64,000 nucleotides of DNA from Leclercia adecarboxylata (GTDB lineage: Bacteria > Pseudomonadota > Gammaproteobacteria > Enterobacterales > Enterobacteriaceae): contig NZ_CP035382.1 of the NCBI RefSeq assembly GCF_006874705.1, positions 4,677,547 through 4,741,546 on the forward strand, given 5' to 3'. The notes below the pieces were generated by a model. That model saw nothing but the letters and a program-made list of their open reading frames with translations, had not been told where the DNA came from and did not search any database. The position numbers and the translations under genes are program-made. This document shows positions 1-8,451 of this stretch, one piece after another (position 1 is the stretch's first letter; each line of letters begins with the position of its first letter).

Positions 1-522
1 GACGACCTGTTTTGCCCCACGCCGGTGGCACCACTCCCCCAGGCCTAACGGCACGAAAATGGTCAGCTGCGGAAAACGCCGCAGAAGCTGGCGGAAGGTG
101 GCGGAATCCAGATGATCAAAGTGGTTATGGGAAATGACCAGCGCATCAAGGGGTGGAAGCGCCGCGACGCTCATCACCGGGGGCGTTTTTCTGATCGGCC
201 CGGCAAAGGGTACCGGGGAGGCGCGACGGGAAAACGCCGGATCGGTGAGAATGTATTTCCCGTTCAGGCGCAGCAGCAGGCTGGCATGTCCCAGCCACCA
301 GACGCCGTCTTCTTCAAGGGTATTGAGTGTGACAGGTTGCCACCACTGGCGGATAAACTGGTCGTAGCCCTGTTCGGGCGGTTTCGGCAAACCGGCGGCC
401 TTTCGTTCTTTCTGCCAGCGTTCGACATCGCCGGGTTGGTGCTCAGCTCCATCGGTGTTGCGAAAACCCTGCGGGGTATGATGCGCGAGGGAGGCGTTAT
501 ACCAGGGATTGCTCCAGGCCAT
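1..522 (-). CDS. MBL-fold metallo-hydrolase, RomA/UlaG-like (3' part off window)
   Basis: The first 174 residues are present; the gene continues past the left edge. An N-terminal part of about 60 residues precedes a typical metallo-beta-lactamase core: a WWLGHAS strand near residue 75, LTDP near 92, and the metal-binding motif HNHFDH at 132-137, which fits HxHxDH. This arrangement resembles the RomA/NAPE-PLD-like branch, known as metal-dependent hydrolases, but the substrate is not evident. The ATG start has a strong GGGGAGG ribosome site. It lies upstream of yebO on the same strand, where E. coli would have the cspC-yobF side, so it may be a lineage-specific insertion. The family call is firm and the function is not. 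Confidence 0.8.
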   Translation of the reverse strand, partial: MAWSNPWYNASLAHHTPQGFRNTDGAEHQPGDVERWQKERKAAGLPKPPEQGYDQFIRQWWQPVTLNTLEEDGVWWLGHASLLLRLNGKYILTDPAFSRRASPVPFAGPIRKTPPVMSVAALPPLDALVISHNHFDHLDSATFRQLLRRFPQLTIFVPLGLGEWCHRRGAKQVV

Positions 523-541
523 ACTCACCTCCCCTGACTGG

Positions 542-832
542 TTAGCGTTCGGCTACCAGACGAATAAAGTCATCGTCCTGGCTGTTAACCGTCTCTTCTG
601 CCGCTTTTGGTGCTACTTTCTCTTCCGGTTCATTGGCTTCGCACAGGCGGCGCAGCAGCGCGTTCTGGCGTTTTTGCAAATCAACTAATGTTTCCAGCAG
701 CTCGATTTGCTCATTGGTACGGGAGCTTGCTCGGTTGACGAAAAACCACAGCACCAGACCCACGATCAGCAATATTCCCGAAATCGCCAGAGATGCCACA
801 CTAAGCATCCCGGAATTCACTAACTCACCCAT
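542..832 (-). CDS. yebO: YebO family membrane protein
   Basis: A small protein of 96 residues with one N-terminal transmembrane helix (about residues 10-31), then a charged helical segment containing SSRTNEQIELLE and RRLCEAN, which match E. coli YebO closely. A TTG 12 bases upstream would add four residues, but the ATG used here has GGGGTG just before it and gives the family start (MGELVNSG). It lies between mgrB and the MBL gene on the same strand. In E. coli the neighbour mgrB is PhoP-activated and yebO may be co-transcribed with it. The molecular role of YebO is unknown. Confidence 0.88.
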   Translation of the reverse strand: MGELVNSGMLSVASLAISGILLIVGLVLWFFVNRASSRTNEQIELLETLVDLQKRQNALLRRLCEANEPEEKVAPKAAEETVNSQDDDFIRLVAER

Positions 833-905
833 TTCACCCCCCAATAAAAACGCTCATTCTAGCACTCGCGTTACGGAAGGAAATCATTTGCGATAAAAAT
901 GCCTG

Positions 906-1049
906 TTACCAGGGGATAAACTTATTGATAGAACAAATACCGCTAAAAAACTGTACATCCTGGTCACACATCACATTGATAGTCTGCGTCCAGAGCAACA
1001 CACAGGCCACCAGTACCAGCACCAGAATTACCCAGCGTATTTTTTTCAC
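906..1049 (-). CDS. mgrB: MgrB, PhoQ kinase feedback inhibitor
   Basis: A 47-residue inner-membrane peptide with a GTG start, as in Klebsiella and E. coli. It has a short basic N-terminus, one transmembrane segment (about residues 6-24) and a periplasmic tail with the conserved [13 protein letters not shown] core, whose two cysteines (C28, C39) are the pair needed for activity. It ends in KFIPW as the family does. MgrB binds PhoQ and damps PhoPQ signalling; its loss is a known cause of colistin resistance in relatives. The copy here is intact. A PhoP-box-like repeat lies about 50 bases upstream. It was located by direct translation because it is very short. Confidence 0.95.
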   Translation of the reverse strand: MKKIRWVILVLVLVACVLLWTQTINVMCDQDVQFFSGICSINKFIPW

Positions 1050-1098
1050 TCCACTCTCCGTCCCATAACTGCCTGATGCCAGGTTATCATGCGCAACT

Positions 1099-1115
1099 TA
1101 AACCATGCCTAACTG
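1099..1115 (-). promoter_or_regulatory. Candidate PhoP box of mgrB
   Basis: On the minus strand, CAGTTA and GGTTTA are separated by five bases, matching the PhoP direct-repeat layout (T/G)GTTTA-N5-(T/G)GTTTA. The second half is perfect and the first half is weak. It lies 50 bases upstream of the mgrB start, as expected for a class I PhoP promoter. The identification rests on pattern and position only. Confidence 0.5.
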
Positions 1116-1208
1116 TAACGTGAAGACGAGCTTTTCGGAATCATAGGCTTGTTCACGCGACTTTATCGGTTACGCTAGACGGCAGTCATTAAAAAAAATG
1201 AGGCAATA

Positions 1209-1448
1209 ATGCGCTTTTTTATTCGCACACTGATTGTTATAGCACTGGTCTGGACAGGTTTACTGCTCGCAGGCTACGGCGTGCTGACGGGCAGTAAAGA
1301 GAACGCTGGCGGACTGGGTATTCAGTGTCAGTACCTCACCGCACGCGGCTTCAGCACGGCGCAGTATATTCATTCTGACAGCGGAATTATTGGACTCTCC
1401 CGCTGCCCGCTGCTGCGAAAGAGCGAGACAGTAGTCGATAACGGCTGA
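1209..1448 (+). CDS. yobH: YobH family protein
   Basis: A 79-residue protein with an N-terminal hydrophobic segment (residues 5-24) likely to be a signal anchor, followed by a short periplasmic domain. GYGVLTGSKENA and the C-terminal CPLLRKS...VVDNG match E. coli YobH, and it sits in the same place, between mgrB and kdgR on the opposite strand to both. Two cysteines in the exported part could form a disulfide. The function is unknown. A hairpin terminator follows directly. Confidence 0.88.
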   Translation: MRFFIRTLIVIALVWTGLLLAGYGVLTGSKENAGGLGIQCQYLTARGFSTAQYIHSDSGIIGLSRCPLLRKSETVVDNG

Positions 1449-1457
1449 TCCCATCCA

Positions 1458-1490
1458 TAAAAAACGCTGCCATCAGGCAGCGTTTTTTTA
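1458..1490. terminator. Bidirectional intrinsic terminator yobH / kdgR
   Basis: An ACGCTGCC...GGCAGCGT stem with a four-base loop is flanked by an A-run on the left and seven Ts on the right, so it can stop transcription from both convergent genes. Confidence 0.88.
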
Positions 1491-1502
1491 TGCAGGAACA
1501 AC

Positions 1503-2294
1503 TCAGAACGGATAGTCGTTATAACCCATCTGCTCAGAGATCTTCCGCGCCGCCGTGTGCAGCATTTCCACGTATTCGTGCAGATGCTCTTCAGAGAAAC
1601 GCAGCGTCGGGAAGGAGATACTCAGGCCTGCAATCACCACGCCGAAGCGGTCAAATACCGGTACGCCGATGCAGCGCAAGCCCTCTTCCTGCTCCTGGTT
1701 ATCTTCGCCATAACCCTGCTCACGCACCTTATCCAGCACCGCTAACAGTTCATCGGTGGTGGTGATGGTACGTTCAGTGCTGCGTTTGTACTCGACGTTC
1801 TCGAGGATCTGCTTCACTTCTTCACGGTCGCGCCATGCCAGCAGGACTTTACCGATGGCGGTACTGTACAGCGGGTTGCGGCGGCCAATGCGTGAATACA
1901 TGCGCAGGTTATACATGGAGTCGATCTTATGGATGTAGACAATGCTGTCTTCATCCAGCGCACCCAGGTGCACCGTCTCTTTCGTCAGACGAGAGAGTTC
2001 ACGCATCTGAATATCCGCGCTACGGATCAGATCGACGTTCTGCAGCGCGCGTGCGCCCAGTTCGAATAACTTCAGAGTCAGGGAGTACTTTTCAGACTCG
2101 CCTTCCTGTGCAACATAACCCAGTGATTTCATGGTCTGCAAAAAGCGGTAAACGGTGCTTTTTGACATCATCACACGCTGGGACAGCTCAGTAATACCAA
2201 TTTCGCGCTCTTCGCCAAGCGCCTGCAGGATGCCGAACACCTTTAACACAGAAGAAACAGAATCTGGCTGTTTATCCAAATCCGCGATTGCCAT
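1503..2294 (-). CDS. kdgR: IclR-family transcriptional regulator KdgR
   Basis: At 263 residues this is the usual KdgR length. The N-terminal winged helix (about 14-76) contains the helix-turn-helix ITELSQRVMMSKSTVYRFLQ, and the C-terminal IclR effector domain runs from about 90 to 260. KdgR represses pectin and hexuronate catabolic genes and, in E. coli, the kdg and edd-eda genes, and is released by 2-keto-3-deoxygluconate. It is divergent from the yebQ transporter with a 178-bp AT-rich gap that contains the palindrome AACCGGTT at 2330-2337, a possible operator. Identity is firm from sequence and neighbours (yobH, yebQ). Confidence 0.95.
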   Translation of the reverse strand: MAIADLDKQPDSVSSVLKVFGILQALGEEREIGITELSQRVMMSKSTVYRFLQTMKSLGYVAQEGESEKYSLTLKLFELGARALQNVDLIRSADIQMRELSRLTKETVHLGALDEDSIVYIHKIDSMYNLRMYSRIGRRNPLYSTAIGKVLLAWRDREEVKQILENVEYKRSTERTITTTDELLAVLDKVREQGYGEDNQEQEEGLRCIGVPVFDRFGVVIAGLSISFPTLRFSEEHLHEYVEMLHTAARKISEQMGYNDYPF

Positions 2295-2472
2295 TAATCA
2301 CCTCAACGCAAGTGTTTTATAAAATTTAGAACCGGTTTTTATTATAAATTCGCGACCGCATTGCTGCAATCAATCCTGGCTAACCTGGTTACAAATCTGC
2401 GACATATAACCGAAATAACAGTGATAATATCGTTACCCTGTTAATAATAACCTGTATTGCTCATTCATTCTC

Positions 2473-3846
2473 ATGACAAAAACCCTCACAGATGGCCTGC
2501 CGTTACCGCAGCGCTATGGTGCCATTGCGACCATTATTATCGGTATTTCCATGGCGGTGCTGGATGGTGCCATCGCCAACGTTGCCCTGCCGACCATCGC
2601 CAGCGACCTGAATGCCTCGCCTGCCAGTTCGATCTGGATCGTCAACGCCTACCAGATAGCGATTGTCATCTCGCTGCTCTCGTTCTCTTTCCTCGGGGAC
2701 ATGTTTGGCTACCGCCGGGTCTATCAGTGCGGACTGGTGGTTTTTACCCTGACCTCCCTGTTCTGCGCCCTTTCAGACACATTGCACACCCTGACGCTGG
2801 CGCGCATCGTTCAGGGGTTTGGCGGCGCAGCGCTGATGAGCGTCAATACCGCGCTGATTCGTCTTATCTACCCGCAGCGGCATCTGGGACGAGGGATGGG
2901 CATTAACTCCTTTATTGTCGCCGTCTCCTCGGCGGCAGGCCCGACAATTGCGGCGGCGATCCTCTCGGTAGCCTCCTGGCAGTGGCTGTTCCTGATCAAT
3001 GTCCCGCTGGGGATCGTGGCGCTGCTGTTCGCCCTGCGCTACTTGCCCGCCAACGGCCCAAAAAGCAGTATGCCTAAATTCGATCTGCCGAGCGCGGTGA
3101 TGAACGCCCTCACCTTTGGCCTGCTGATCACCGCCCTCAGCGGTTTCGCCCAGGGACAGTCGCTGACGTTAATTGCCGGCGAAGTTGTGGCGCTGCTGGT
3201 AGTCGGCTTCGTCTTCGTGCGGCGTCAGCTGGCCCTGCCGGTACCATTACTGCCGGTGGATCTGCTGCGTATTCCGCTCTTTTCGCTCTCTATCGGTACG
3301 TCAATATGCTCCTTCTGCGCGCAGATGCTGGCCCTGGTTTCTCTGCCCTTCTTCCTGCAGAGCGTGATTGGTCGCTCGGAAGTGGAAACGGGTCTGCTGT
3401 TAACCCCATGGCCGCTGGCCACGATGGTGATGGCGCCGCTGGCAGGCTATCTGATTGAACGGGTGCATGCGGGCTTACTGGGGGCGCTGGGGCTGGTGAT
3501 AATGGCGGTCGGTCTTTTCGCCCTCGCCCTGCTGCCGGTGGCACCGCACGATCTGGATATTATCTGGCGGATGATGCTGTGCGGGGCGGGCTTTGGTCTG
3601 TTCCAGTCGCCAAATAACCATACCATTATTACCGCCGCCCCTCGCCATCGCAGCGGCGGCGCCAGCGGCATGCTGGGTACCGCCCGCCTGCTGGGACAAA
3701 GTACCGGGGCGGCGCTGGTGGCCTTGATGTTTAACCTGGCCGGGCAAAGCGGGACCCATCTGGCGCTGCTGACCGCCGGTACGCTGGCCACCGTCGCGGC
3801 CATTATCAGCGGGCTAAGGGTGACGCAGCCACGTTCGCAGGCATAA
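2473..3846 (+). CDS. yebQ: MFS transporter YebQ (DHA2 / 14-TM drug efflux type)
   Basis: A 457-residue protein with about 14 predicted transmembrane segments. It carries the MFS motif A region (FLGDMFGYRR, about residues 75-84) after helix 2, and motif-C-like glycine/proline-rich helix 5 (SSAAGPTIAAAIL). It matches E. coli YebQ along its length. DHA2 members export drugs by proton antiport; the real substrate of YebQ is not known. No clear Shine-Dalgarno precedes the ATG, so translation may be weak. It is divergent from kdgR, making local control by KdgR plausible but unproven. Confidence 0.92.
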   Translation: MTKTLTDGLPLPQRYGAIATIIIGISMAVLDGAIANVALPTIASDLNASPASSIWIVNAYQIAIVISLLSFSFLGDMFGYRRVYQCGLVVFTLTSLFCALSDTLHTLTLARIVQGFGGAALMSVNTALIRLIYPQRHLGRGMGINSFIVAVSSAAGPTIAAAILSVASWQWLFLINVPLGIVALLFALRYLPANGPKSSMPKFDLPSAVMNALTFGLLITALSGFAQGQSLTLIAGEVVALLVVGFVFVRRQLALPVPLLPVDLLRIPLFSLSIGTSICSFCAQMLALVSLPFFLQSVIGRSEVETGLLLTPWPLATMVMAPLAGYLIERVHAGLLGALGLVIMAVGLFALALLPVAPHDLDIIWRMMLCGAGFGLFQSPNNHTIITAAPRHRSGGASGMLGTARLLGQSTGAALVALMFNLAGQSGTHLALLTAGTLATVAAIISGLRVTQPRSQA

Positions 3847-3876
3847 AAAAAGCGCGTCCGGGGACGCGCTTTTTTA
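3845..3876. terminator. Intrinsic terminator yebQ / htpX
   Basis: AGCGCGTCC-GGGG... pairs with GGACGCGCT in a GC-rich hairpin flanked by seven As and six Ts. It lies between two convergent genes and can act in both directions. Confidence 0.88.
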
Positions 3877-3893
3877 TTTCCTACCCAAAACCG

Positions 3894-4775
3894 TTATTTC
3901 AGGTACTCGCCGCTACGCAGCGCTTCGATACGCTTGTCCAGCGGCGGGTGGGACATGAACAGTTCACTCAGCGATTTCGATTTACCGTTGATGCAAAACG
4001 CCATCATGCTGGAGGCTTCCTGCGGCTCGTAGCTGGTCTTCAGACGCTGCAGCGCGGCAATCATCTTCTCGCGACCTACCAGTTTAGCTGAGCCGGCATC
4101 CGCATGGAACTCACGGTGACGGGAGAACCACATGGTGATAATGCTCGCCAGGATACCAAACACCAGTTCCAGCACCATTGAGACCGCAAAGTAAATCAGC
4201 GGGTTGCCGTTACTCGCCTCGCCTTCCTCCCGATCGCCGCCCATAAAGCCTGCGGCAATCTGCGCGATAATACGCGAGATAAAGATAACGAAGGTGTTCA
4301 CCACACCCTGAACCAGGGTCATGGTCACCATATCGCCGTTGGCAATGTGGCTGATCTCATGGGCGATAACCGCCTCGGCTTCGTCACGGCTCATGTTCTG
4401 CAACAGGCCGGTACTGACCGCAACCAGAGACGCGTCGCGACGCGCGCCGGTGGCGAAGGCGTTGATGTCCGGCGCGTGATAGATCGCGACCTGCGGCATA
4501 GCAATACCCGCCTGGCGGGCCTGGTTGGCAACGGTGGTCATCAACCACTGTTCCATGTCGTTACGCGGTTGCTCAATAACCTCGCCGCCCACGGACTTGA
4601 GCGCCATCCACTTGGACATCAGCAGCGAGACAAAGGAGCCACCGAAACCAAACAGCAGCGCCATGATTAACAAGCCCTGAACGCTACTCGACTGAATTCC
4701 TGTCAGGCTGAGCACCAGCCCGAAGACCACCATGACCGCAAGGTTGGTGAGCAGGAAGAGCGCGATTCGCATCAT
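3894..4775 (-). CDS. htpX: Inner-membrane zinc metalloprotease HtpX
   Basis: A 293-residue M48-family protease with two N-terminal membrane helices (about 5-55), the zinc motif HEISH (residues 139-143), two further hydrophobic segments, and the third-ligand region [14 protein letters not shown]. HtpX degrades misfolded membrane proteins together with FtsH and is under Cpx and heat-shock control in E. coli. The upstream region has GTAAA followed at five bases by a poor second half (GTCTT), so a Cpx box is only weakly supported. Length and all catalytic residues are as in E. coli. Confidence 0.96.
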   Translation of the reverse strand: MMRIALFLLTNLAVMVVFGLVLSLTGIQSSSVQGLLIMALLFGFGGSFVSLLMSKWMALKSVGGEVIEQPRNDMEQWLMTTVANQARQAGIAMPQVAIYHAPDINAFATGARRDASLVAVSTGLLQNMSRDEAEAVIAHEISHIANGDMVTMTLVQGVVNTFVIFISRIIAQIAAGFMGGDREEGEASNGNPLIYFAVSMVLELVFGILASIITMWFSRHREFHADAGSAKLVGREKMIAALQRLKTSYEPQEASSMMAFCINGKSKSLSELFMSHPPLDKRIEALRSGEYLK

Positions 4776-4931
4776 AATATTCTTTTAACCTCAGTTTAAC
4801 AAAACGCACTATGCGATTACCCACATCGTATGGGTATTCCGCATATTTTCAAGGATTGCAGCGGCGTAAGTCACCAGAAAGACACAACTTTACACAATGA
4901 AATGACTGCCTGACGGCTGGATGCGGTTAAC

Positions 4932-4961
4932 AAAAAAACAGGCACAATTTCTTGTGCCTGT
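4932..4961 (-). terminator. Intrinsic terminator downstream of prc
   Basis: A perfect 10-bp stem ACAGGCACAA/TTGTGCCTGT with a four-base loop is followed, in the direction of prc transcription, by seven Ts. Confidence 0.92.
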
Positions 4962-4970
4962 CAGGGGAGA

Positions 4971-7019
4971 TTATTTCGCCGGGGCGGGATTCCCGGCAGG
5001 ATGATCTTTTTCCAGTTGCGCCAGGTCAATGGCGATCTTCACCGTCTCATCAAGATACGGATCGGGCTCCTGGTAATCCTTCGGCAGGTCGTCCAGTTTT
5101 TTGAGGAGAGGCTTGCCTTCACGTTTAAAGCGGTCATTGATACGCGCCAGACGTGTTGCATCATCCTCTTCGTTCTCTTTCAGACGCTGAGCGTAGTTCA
5201 GAGAGACGATATTGCGTTTCGCTTTCAGGGCATTGAAACGGGCAATATCCTTCACGATGTACTGGAACTCAGGATCTTTGGCGATGCGATCGTCGTGCTG
5301 CTTCAACAACGCCGGACCAAACTGAGTCATATCGCCCGACTTCACGTAGGTAGCAGCGTTAACGCTATCCCACGGCAGCGCGTTATCTTCGAACTTCTCG
5401 CCGGTTTCCGTCTCTTCAGTGCCAGTCGGCATGATGATATCCGGGGTCACGCCTTTACGCTGGGTACTGCCGCCATTCACGCGATAGAACTTCTGAATGG
5501 TGTACTGTACCGAGCCCAGCGCCGGCCATTCCGGACGCAGCATCTGATCGTAAATGCGGTTCAGGGAACGATACTGCTGCACCGTGCCTTTCCCGAAGGT
5601 CGGTTCGCCAACAATCAGTGCGCGGCTGTAGTCCTGCATTGCAGCGGCAAAGATCTCCGATGCCGACGCACTGAAGCGATCGACCAGCACCACCAGCGGG
5701 CCTTTATAGTAAACAACGCCATCGGTATCGGCATCTTCACGCACTTTACCGTTGTTGTCGCGTACCTGTACCACCGGGCCGGACGGGATAAACAGACCCG
5801 AAAGCGAAACCGCTTCGGTCAGGGCGCCGCCGCCGTTGGTACGCAGATCGATAATGACGCTCTTAACGTTTTGTTTTTCAAGCTTCTGCAGCTGAACCTT
5901 GACGTCGTCCGTCAGGCCCACATAGAAGCCAGGAATATCCAGCACGCCGACTTTGTCTTTACCCACGGTTTTCACCGACATCTTCACCGCGCGATCTTCC
6001 AGACGGATACGCTCGCGGGTCAGGGTAACGATACGGGTCTTGGTGCCTTTACCGGCAGGCAGGATTTCCAGACGGACCTTGCTGCCTTTTGGCCCTTTGA
6101 TCAGAGCAACGACATCATCCAGACGCCAGCCGATCACATCGACCATGTTCTGGCCAACCTGGCCGACACCCACAATGCGATCGCCTACGCTAATCGCCTT
6201 GCTCTTGGCAGCCGGGCCCCCGGCAACCATGGAGTTGATGACGGTGTAATCGTCGTCCATCTGCAGCACCGCACCGATCCCTTCAAGGGAGAGGCTCATT
6301 TCGGTGTTGAACTGCTCGGTGTTGCGCGGAGAGAGATAGTTGGTGTGTGGATCGATTTCGTGCGCAAAGGCGGTCATCGCCAGCGAGAACACATCTTCAC
6401 TGTTGGTCTGCGCCAGGCGACGAATGGCAAATTTGTAGCGGCGGGTCAGCGTTTCGCGGATCTCTTTCTCATCTTTACCGGTGAGTTTGAGGCTCAGCTC
6501 GTCGTACTTCACTTTGCTGTCCCACAGGGCATTCAGCTCGGCTTCATCTTTCGGCCACGGCGACTTACTGCGGTCAAGATTAAAGGTGTCGTTACCCGTG
6601 AAGTCCATCGGACGTTCAAGCACCTTAAGCGCGTACTGATAGCGCTCGAAACGGCGTTTCTGCGACAGGTTATACAGATCGTAGAACAGGTCCAGCTTGC
6701 CGCTGCGTAACTCGTCACCCACCTCAGACTGCTTTTTGGCAAACTGTTCGACATCGCTGGCCAGCAGGACGTTGTGACTGTAGTCCAGCAGGTTCAGATA
6801 GCGGTCGAAAATTTTTGTCGAAAAGGCCTGGTCAAGGTCGAACTGACGATAGTGCGAGCGGGTGAAGCGCGAGGTAACGCGCTCACTGACCGTTGCGTGC
6901 TGGGTCTCTTCCTTCAAAATCGGAATTTGATCGACACGCGTAATCTCGTCCACAGCGAAGGCGTGGCCTGTTATCGCAAACAGGCCAGCCAGCGCGGTGA
7001 GCTTAAAAAATGTGTTCAT
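4971..7019 (-). CDS. prc: Periplasmic tail-specific protease Prc (Tsp)
   Basis: 682 residues from the chosen ATG, exactly the E. coli length. That start has GGAGG upstream and opens a clean signal peptide (MNTFFKLTALAGLFAITGHAFA); a longer reading frame upstream lacks support. A PDZ domain (about 240-330) precedes the S41 catalytic core with FSASASEIF, bearing the nucleophilic serine, and FGKGTVQQ, bearing the catalytic lysine. Prc trims the FtsI C-terminus and, with its adaptor NlpI, degrades the hydrolase MepS, which links it functionally to mepM at 33 kb. proQ lies 19 bases upstream and is probably co-transcribed. Confidence 0.96.
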   Translation of the reverse strand: MNTFFKLTALAGLFAITGHAFAVDEITRVDQIPILKEETQHATVSERVTSRFTRSHYRQFDLDQAFSTKIFDRYLNLLDYSHNVLLASDVEQFAKKQSEVGDELRSGKLDLFYDLYNLSQKRRFERYQYALKVLERPMDFTGNDTFNLDRSKSPWPKDEAELNALWDSKVKYDELSLKLTGKDEKEIRETLTRRYKFAIRRLAQTNSEDVFSLAMTAFAHEIDPHTNYLSPRNTEQFNTEMSLSLEGIGAVLQMDDDYTVINSMVAGGPAAKSKAISVGDRIVGVGQVGQNMVDVIGWRLDDVVALIKGPKGSKVRLEILPAGKGTKTRIVTLTRERIRLEDRAVKMSVKTVGKDKVGVLDIPGFYVGLTDDVKVQLQKLEKQNVKSVIIDLRTNGGGALTEAVSLSGLFIPSGPVVQVRDNNGKVREDADTDGVVYYKGPLVVLVDRFSASASEIFAAAMQDYSRALIVGEPTFGKGTVQQYRSLNRIYDQMLRPEWPALGSVQYTIQKFYRVNGGSTQRKGVTPDIIMPTGTEETETGEKFEDNALPWDSVNAATYVKSGDMTQFGPALLKQHDDRIAKDPEFQYIVKDIARFNALKAKRNIVSLNYAQRLKENEEDDATRLARINDRFKREGKPLLKKLDDLPKDYQEPDPYLDETVKIAIDLAQLEKDHPAGNPAPAK

Positions 7020-7038
7020 GCCGGGCTTGGCCTCCGTT

Positions 7039-7725
7039 TTAGAACAACAAGTGTTCTGCGCGTACAATCATTGACAGACCAGAAGTCAGCTGTACACGAA
7101 CGCCATCTTTGGTGATTTCCAGTACGGTGGCATCCATAGCATTGTTACCCGCTTTCACCTTCAGAGACTGACCAACGCTCAGGACGCTAATGTCAGAAAC
7201 CGGAGTGTGGCGCGGCTCTTCACGAGGCGCACGCGGGGCTTTTGCCGCCGGTTGCTCAGCACGTGGCTTACGCTCGGTGTTCTCTTTGCGACGCGGTGCA
7301 GGACGTGGCTTGCGTTCACGGCGAGGGGCTTCTTCCTGGCCATTGGCCGCGGCAGCTTCGCGCTTCTTCGCCTGCTGTTCAGCACGCTGAGCCTGAACTC
7401 GCGCTTTGGCTTCTTCGAGCTGCTTACGGGCGTGCTCAACGTGCTGCTCATCCAGCACACCGCAAGGGTTGCCGTCGAGATCCACACGCGTTGCGCCCGC
7501 TTTGATACCGTACAGGTAACGCCAGCTCGAAGTATAAAGACGTAAGGCGGAGCGGAGTTGGGTTTTGCTGAGGTTCATCTCACCTTCAACACGCTCTACC
7601 AGATCCTGAAAAATACCAATTTTCAGGGGACGAGCTTCGCCTTCGGCACTAAAACATTGAGGAAAACGTTCGGCCAAAAACGCGATAACTTCTTTACTGC
7701 TATTCAACTTAGGTTGATTTTCCAT
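7039..7725 (-). CDS. proQ: RNA chaperone ProQ
   Basis: 228 residues in three parts. The N-terminal FinO-like RNA-binding domain (about 1-120) contains [19 protein letters not shown] long basic linker (about 120-175) is rich in Lys, Arg, Ala and Pro. A C-terminal Tudor-like domain (about 180-228) follows. ProQ binds structured sRNAs and mRNA 3' ends across the cell and in E. coli is needed for full ProP activity. It is the upstream member of a proQ-prc unit, an order kept across enterobacteria. The linker is a few residues shorter than the 232-residue E. coli protein, which is ordinary variation. Confidence 0.95.
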   Translation of the reverse strand: MENQPKLNSSKEVIAFLAERFPQCFSAEGEARPLKIGIFQDLVERVEGEMNLSKTQLRSALRLYTSSWRYLYGIKAGATRVDLDGNPCGVLDEQHVEHARKQLEEAKARVQAQRAEQQAKKREAAAANGQEEAPRRERKPRPAPRRKENTERKPRAEQPAAKAPRAPREEPRHTPVSDISVLSVGQSLKVKAGNNAMDATVLEITKDGVRVQLTSGLSMIVRAEHLLF

Positions 7726-7822
7726 GAAATTTCCTGATTACAACGGACGTTGCCGACAAGCCGCAGGCATGAACAGGCGTCATTATAATGACGCCATCGG
7801 TAAATGCTACGTTATCCGTTGA

Positions 7823-8320
7823 TTATCCTGCGACGCTCGCAAAGAATTTATGATAATCGGTCGCGGCGAGGACGTTTTCAAGGTTCGCCACCAGCTCGCG
7901 CAGCCCCTGCTCATCCTCGTGGGTAAAGCGGTTGAAGACCGTGCTGTCGATATCCAGTACACCAATAATCTGATTATTCACTTTCAGAGGAAGTACGATT
8001 TCAGCATTGCTGGCGCTGTCGCAGGCGATATGCCCGTCGAACGCGTGGACATCATCAACACGCTGCACCTGGTCCTGCGCCACCGCGGTACCACACACGC
8101 CGCGCCCGACCGGAATACGTACGCAGGCCAGCTTGCCCTGGAAGGGTCCCAGCACCAGCGTCTCGCCTTCCAGCAGATAGAAACCGGCCCAGTTCACATC
8201 AGACAGACGTTCGAAAAGCAACGCGCTGGTATTCGCCAGCGTGGCTAAAAAACTGGTTTCACCTGCCATCAATGCCTGAAAGTCACGGTTCAAATCCGCG
8301 TAGAATTCTGTTTTGTTCAT
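7823..8320 (-). CDS. msrC: Free methionine-(R)-sulfoxide reductase MsrC
   Basis: A 165-residue single GAF-domain enzyme that reduces free L-methionine-(R)-sulfoxide using thioredoxin. Three cysteines, C66, C76 and C100, keep the 10- and 24-residue spacing of the catalytic trio described in E. coli YebR. The motifs VNWAGFYL and GRGVCGTAV are family hallmarks. It stands alone between proQ and the divergent letAB pair. It is cytosolic, without a signal peptide. Confidence 0.94.
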   Translation of the reverse strand: MNKTEFYADLNRDFQALMAGETSFLATLANTSALLFERLSDVNWAGFYLLEGETLVLGPFQGKLACVRIPVGRGVCGTAVAQDQVQRVDDVHAFDGHIACDSASNAEIVLPLKVNNQIIGVLDIDSTVFNRFTHEDEQGLRELVANLENVLAATDYHKFFASVAG

Positions 8321-8451
8321 TATTCAATCACTTGGTTGTCTTACAAAATTACAGCATAGCCTATTAAAATACGCATTATTTACGTTCATGCTCAAGATGA
8401 ATCCATTCATGAGTTAAGATAACTATTAACTATCCTTTTTTAGCGCGACCG

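Noticed and set aside
4776..4931. CpxR box upstream of htpX
   Set aside because: Only one GTAAA half is good; the second half (GTCTT) is too poor to call.
5001..6710. 569-codon plus-strand open frame
   Set aside because: It lies wholly antisense to prc, which has full homology and catalytic motifs; a codon-bias shadow.
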